DNA of 8,033 nucleotides, taken from NCBI GenBank assembly GCA_001304365.1, contig LJNA01000122.1:1-8033 (forward strand). Reading direction: 5' to 3'. Each line of letters begins with the position of its first letter. The first letter of the stretch is position 1. Shown here piece after piece: positions 6,007 through 8,033 of this stretch. The stretch comes from Syntrophobacter sp. DG_60. Lineage in GTDB: Bacteria; Desulfobacterota; Desulfofervidia; Desulfofervidales; DG-60. The notes below the pieces were generated by a model. That model was not told where the DNA came from. It did not search any database and saw nothing but the letters and a program-made list of their open reading frames with translations. The position numbers and the translations under genes are program-made.

Positions 6007-6192
6007 CTACCTCCGCCCTCTCAATATAGTTTTAACCCTAGCGATATCCCTTCTCACTGCGGAAAGACGACCTGTGTTTTCTAATTGCCCAGTAGCATGT
6101 TGAAACCTTAAATTAAATAATTCTTGTTTTAATTCAGAAAGCTTTGTCTCTAATTCCTCATCGCTTAGTTTATGGAATTCGCTACCCCGCAT
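6007..6192 (-). CDS. rpmC: 50S ribosomal protein L29
   Basis: L29 is a small helical hairpin protein at the tunnel exit, beside the docking site for trigger factor and SRP. I start it at the ATG at 6192 (61 aa, [20 protein letters not shown]...), which aligns with the usual xxELRxLSDEEL terminus. A longer reading from a TTG at 6213 would add seven residues with no family counterpart. The hallmark region [19 protein letters not shown] followed by [16 protein letters not shown] (about residues 22-57) is complete. The start overlaps the end of rplP by 11 bases, with only a weak AGTGAG 4 bases upstream, so translation may be coupled to L16. A 100-base repeat-filled gap follows. Confidence 0.94.
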   Translation of the reverse strand: MRGSEFHKLSDEELETKLSELKQELFNLRFQHATGQLENTGRLSAVRRDIARVKTILRGRR

Positions 6193-6604
6193 ATAGCTCA
6201 CTGCGCAAAACAATTTTAGTGGATATAGGCAGTTTATGTGAAGCCAACCTTAGGGCCTCTAAGGCCAGATCCTCGGATATACCTTTAACTTCATAAAGTA
6301 TCCTCCCGGGTTTGACCACAGCTACCCAGCCTTCTGGTGAACCCTTACCCTTACCCATCCTAGTCTCCGCTGGTTTTTTGGTAATTGGCTTATCAGGAAA
6401 TATCCTAATCCAGACTTTTCCTCCCCTCCTTATGTGTCGAGTAATGGCCACCCTAGCTGCCTCTATTTGCTGAGCAGTCAAATACCCACAGCCTATAGCC
6501 TTCAAGCCATAATCTCCAAAGACCAAAGTACAACCTCGATAGGCGATCCCGCGCATTCTACCTGTTTGTCTTTTCCTATATTTGACCTTCTTTGGTGCCA
6601 ACAT
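6182..6604 (-). CDS. rplP: 50S ribosomal protein L16
   Basis: L16 sits near the A-site tRNA elbow on the large subunit and is a late, essential assembly protein in well-studied bacteria. The product is 140 residues (family about 136-145). It has the canonical N-terminus [11 protein letters not shown], the segment [48 protein letters not shown] (about 23-70), and the signature [30 protein letters not shown] (about 72-101). The ATG is fixed by the family N-terminus. The 20 bases before it read as repeat sequence with at most TGAG and no real Shine-Dalgarno, unusual in this operon. The 3' end overlaps rpmC by 11 bases. The protein itself looks intact. Confidence 0.97.
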   Translation of the reverse strand: MLAPKKVKYRKRQTGRMRGIAYRGCTLVFGDYGLKAIGCGYLTAQQIEAARVAITRHIRRGGKVWIRIFPDKPITKKPAETRMGKGKGSPEGWVAVVKPGRILYEVKGISEDLALEALRLASHKLPISTKIVLRSELYAG

Positions 6605-6660
6605 AACTCATAGCTGATAGCTCATAGCAATAAAATCTTTTACTATGTACTATGAGCTAT
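6605..6660. repeat. Inverted repeat with AGCTCATAG units at the rpsC/rplP junction
   Basis: The 45-base gap between rpsC and rplP, plus the last three sense codons and stop of rpsC, is built from short CTCATAG / CTATGAG units. An exact 11-base inverted repeat pairs ATAGCTCATAG (6617-6627) with CTATGAGCTAT (6650-6660) around a 22-base loop. A second CTCATAGCT lies at 6607-6615. The right arm overlaps the rpsC 3' end. No Shine-Dalgarno sequence for rplP is visible in it. This resembles a small dispersed intergenic repeat; I cannot count genome copies from one window. Confidence 0.7.
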
Positions 6661-7303
6661 TTTCTGTTGCCTCCTCCTTTTCCAAGATCTCCCCCTTAAA
6701 AATCCAGACTTTAACACCAATCACCCCATAAATAGTTTTGGCCTCTGCTAGGCCATAGTCAATATCTGCCCTTAACGTGTGAAGTGGCACACGCCCTTCA
6801 CGGTACCACTCTGTTCTAGCCATTTCTGCCCCACCTAAACGGCCCGAACACTCTACCTTAATGCCACCTGCTCCAAATTTTAAGGCATTCATCACTCCCC
6901 GCTTCATAGCCCTACGAAAGGCCACACGGCGTTCCAATTGTAAGGCAATATTTTCTGCCGCCAACTGGGCATCTAGTTCTGGGCGTTTCACTTCTAAAAC
7001 ATCAATTATAATCACTCTCTTTACTATTTTTTCCAAATCTGACTTAATTTGCTCAATTTCGGTGCCTTTTTTACCAATTACTACACCTGGCCTCGCTGTG
7101 TGGATCTTAATGTGTCCCCGATTGACTGCCCGTTCAATCTCTATTTTGGAAATACCTGCATGATAAACTCTATTCTTAATAAATACCCTAATTTTATGAT
7201 CTTCTACTATGAATTTAGGATATTCTTTTTCTGCATACCAGCGCGAACTCCAAGTCTTTATAACTCCCAATCTAAAACCAACAGGATGTACCTTTTGTCC
7301 CAT
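6650..7303 (-). CDS. rpsC: 30S ribosomal protein S3
   Basis: S3 is a head protein of the small subunit at the mRNA entry channel. The 217-residue product begins [20 protein letters not shown]. It contains a type II KH domain with the GxxG loop GKKG at residues 77-80. The C-terminal S3 domain has [32 protein letters not shown] (about 153-184) and [14 protein letters not shown] (about 193-206). GAGGAG lies 6 bases before the ATG. The length is normal, but the final codons (AAT AGC TCA TAG) fall inside an inverted repeat that continues into the gap before rplP. The last residues NSS and the stop therefore appear to be contributed by the repeat and not by ancestral S3. The S3 core is unaffected and identity is certain. 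Confidence 0.97.
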   Translation of the reverse strand: MGQKVHPVGFRLGVIKTWSSRWYAEKEYPKFIVEDHKIRVFIKNRVYHAGISKIEIERAVNRGHIKIHTARPGVVIGKKGTEIEQIKSDLEKIVKRVIIIDVLEVKRPELDAQLAAENIALQLERRVAFRRAMKRGVMNALKFGAGGIKVECSGRLGGAEMARTEWYREGRVPLHTLRADIDYGLAEAKTIYGVIGVKVWIFKGEILEKEEATENSS

Positions 7304-7314
7304 ATCGATCTCCT

Positions 7315-7650
7315 CTATGATGCCTCATCTAAAACCACTGTAACATGGCTTAACTTCTTTCTAATCCTAGCTGCCCGCCCCACTGCCCTAGCTCGAAAGC
7401 GTTTCAGCATAGGACCTTGATCGGCATAAATGTATTTAATGTAAAGATTATTTATGTCCATATCAGGATTTCGCTCTGCATTGGCTATCGCTGATTTTAG
7501 TAGTTTTCGGACTATATAAGCGGCCCTTTTAGGGGTAAATTGTAAAATACTTAAGGATTCATCCACCCTTTTTCCTCGCACTAAGTCAATCACCAGCCTT
7601 GCCTTTCTAGGAGAAATGCGTACATACTTGGCTACTGCCTTCACTTCCAT
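7315..7650 (-). CDS. rplV: 50S ribosomal protein L22
   Basis: L22 binds 23S rRNA and its long beta-hairpin lines the constriction of the nascent-peptide exit tunnel. The product is 111 residues, normal for bacteria (about 110). It begins [20 protein letters not shown], which is the conserved N-terminal helix region. It continues with the [14 protein letters not shown] segment and ends with the basic hairpin ([20 protein letters not shown], about residues 84-103). The ATG overlaps the rpsS stop by one base. A purine-rich AAAGGGG about 8 bases upstream, inside the end of rpsS, can serve as ribosome binding site. Its own TAG stop overlaps the GAGGAG ribosome binding site of rpsC. The gene is intact. 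Confidence 0.97.
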   Translation of the reverse strand: MEVKAVAKYVRISPRKARLVIDLVRGKRVDESLSILQFTPKRAAYIVRKLLKSAIANAERNPDMDINNLYIKYIYADQGPMLKRFRARAVGRAARIRKKLSHVTVVLDEAS

Positions 7651-7937
7651 TACTTTTTCCCCTTTATCCTTCCCTTTTTAGCCCCAGCATGACCATAAAA
7701 TATCCTAGTTGGCGCAAACTCACCCAATTTATGCCCCACCATATTTTCTGTTATATAGACAGGGATAAACTTACGACCATTATGGACTGCAAATGTTAGG
7801 CCTACAAACTCTGGGATAATGGTAGAACGCCTTGACCAGGTCTTAATCACCCTTTTTTCACCAGATTCCTTGAGTCTATTTACCTTATTTAACAACTTCT
7901 CATCCACAAATGGTCCTTTTTTAAGGGAACGCCCCAA
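7650..7937 (-). CDS. rpsS: 30S ribosomal protein S19
   Basis: S19 sits in the head of the small subunit, next to S13, and contacts A-site tRNA. The 95-residue product has the usual family length. It carries the N-terminal [14 protein letters not shown], the central [22 protein letters not shown] (residues about 33-54), and the signature [14 protein letters not shown] (about 65-78), ending in a basic tail. The start codon is TTG, chosen because it gives the canonical GRSLKKGPF terminus and has a perfect AGGAGG 5 bases upstream; no in-frame ATG fits the family. The stop TAA overlaps the rplV start by one base (TAATG), which points to coupled translation. S19 identity is certain; only the rare start codon is noteworthy. 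Confidence 0.97.
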   Translation of the reverse strand: MGRSLKKGPFVDEKLLNKVNRLKESGEKRVIKTWSRRSTIIPEFVGLTFAVHNGRKFIPVYITENMVGHKLGEFAPTRIFYGHAGAKKGRIKGKK

Positions 7938-7942
7938 TATTT

Positions 7943-7948
7943 CCTCCT
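7943..7948 (-). promoter_or_regulatory. Strong Shine-Dalgarno of rpsS (AGGAGG)
   Basis: A perfect AGGAGG lies 5 bases before the TTG at 7937. It overlaps the TAG stop of rplB. It fixes the unusual TTG as the rpsS start and would couple rpsS translation to the end of rplB. Confidence 0.8.
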
Positions 7949-8033
7949 ATTTCCTTCTTTTAACAATATATTTGTCGCTTGGCTTCCTTTTCCTTGTCTT
8001 ATACCCTTTAGTAGGCTTCCCCCAGGGTGTGCA
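7947..8033 (-). CDS. rplB: 50S ribosomal protein L2, C-terminal end (partial)
   Basis: This is the last 28 codons of L2, a 23S rRNA-binding protein near the peptidyl-transferase centre; the rest of the gene lies beyond the right edge. Translating the minus strand from the edge gives CTPWGKPTKGYKTRKRKP and then SDKYIVKRRK before a TAG stop. This is the standard basic L2 tail (family pattern TPWGKPxxGYKTR...SDKxIVRRR). The stop codon TAG is also the first part of the rpsS ribosome binding site, and rpsS starts 9 bases further on, as expected for the L2-S19 pair of the S10 operon. Nothing looks broken in the visible part. The identification is firm from both sequence and position. Confidence 0.93.
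   Translation of the reverse strand, partial: CTPWGKPTKGYKTRKRKPSDKYIVKRRK

Noticed and set aside
7049..7420. A 123-codon plus-strand frame antisense to rpsC and rplV
   Set aside because: Overlaps two certain ribosomal protein genes antisense and has no recognisable product.

Overview
The window is a piece of the conserved bacterial S10-spc ribosomal protein operon, read entirely from the minus strand. In transcription order (right to left) it carries rplB (3' end only), rpsS, rplV, rpsC, rplP, rpmC, rpsQ, rplN, rplX, rplE, rpsN, rpsH, rplF, rplR, rpsE, rpmD, rplO and secY. This is the canonical bacterial order with no gene missing or inserted. No convincing protein gene lies on the plus strand.

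The source is a bacterium of AT-rich composition. It has the zinc-binding short form of S14 (61 aa, two CxxC pairs) and a long L24 with its own zinc ribbon. The SecY N-terminus and the overall protein sequences look most like Desulfobacterota (former Deltaproteobacteria) or related anaerobes. That placement is a guess from memory of these families, not a computed one.

Most gene junctions are tight: 4-base ATGA overlaps (rpsQ/rplN, rplF/rplR), a 1-base overlap (rpsS/rplV), direct abutment (rplN/rplX), or gaps of 1 to 12 bases. Good Shine-Dalgarno sequences are often embedded in the end of the preceding gene. Five places break this pattern: the 290 bases after secY, the 244 bases between rpmD and rplO, 66 bases between rplX and rplE, 100 bases between rpmC and rpsQ, and 45 bases between rpsC and rplP. 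Each is filled with short-period, partly self-complementary repeat sequence of at least four different types. The first two are diverged copies of one family and share an 18-base end that differs only by transitions. The repeats reach into the coding sequence at two sites, supplying the last codons and stop of rpmD and of rpsC. Two genes just after a repeat (rplP and rpsQ) have no recognisable Shine-Dalgarno sequence.

The most striking single anomaly is rplF (L6). The canonical start MSRVGKAPI is present behind a good ribosome binding site at 3741. About 35 residues of the N-terminal domain are then missing, and the remaining 135 codons are in the -1 frame. This is either an assembly or sequencing defect, a real lesion in a normally conserved gene, or a short L6 rescued by internal initiation or frameshifting. 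I found no defence system, mobile element with coding capacity, CRISPR array or RNA gene. Together the genes build the core of both ribosomal subunits (tunnel exit, peptidyl-transferase surroundings, 5S RNA site, decoding site) and the SecY protein channel that receives secretory nascent chains.
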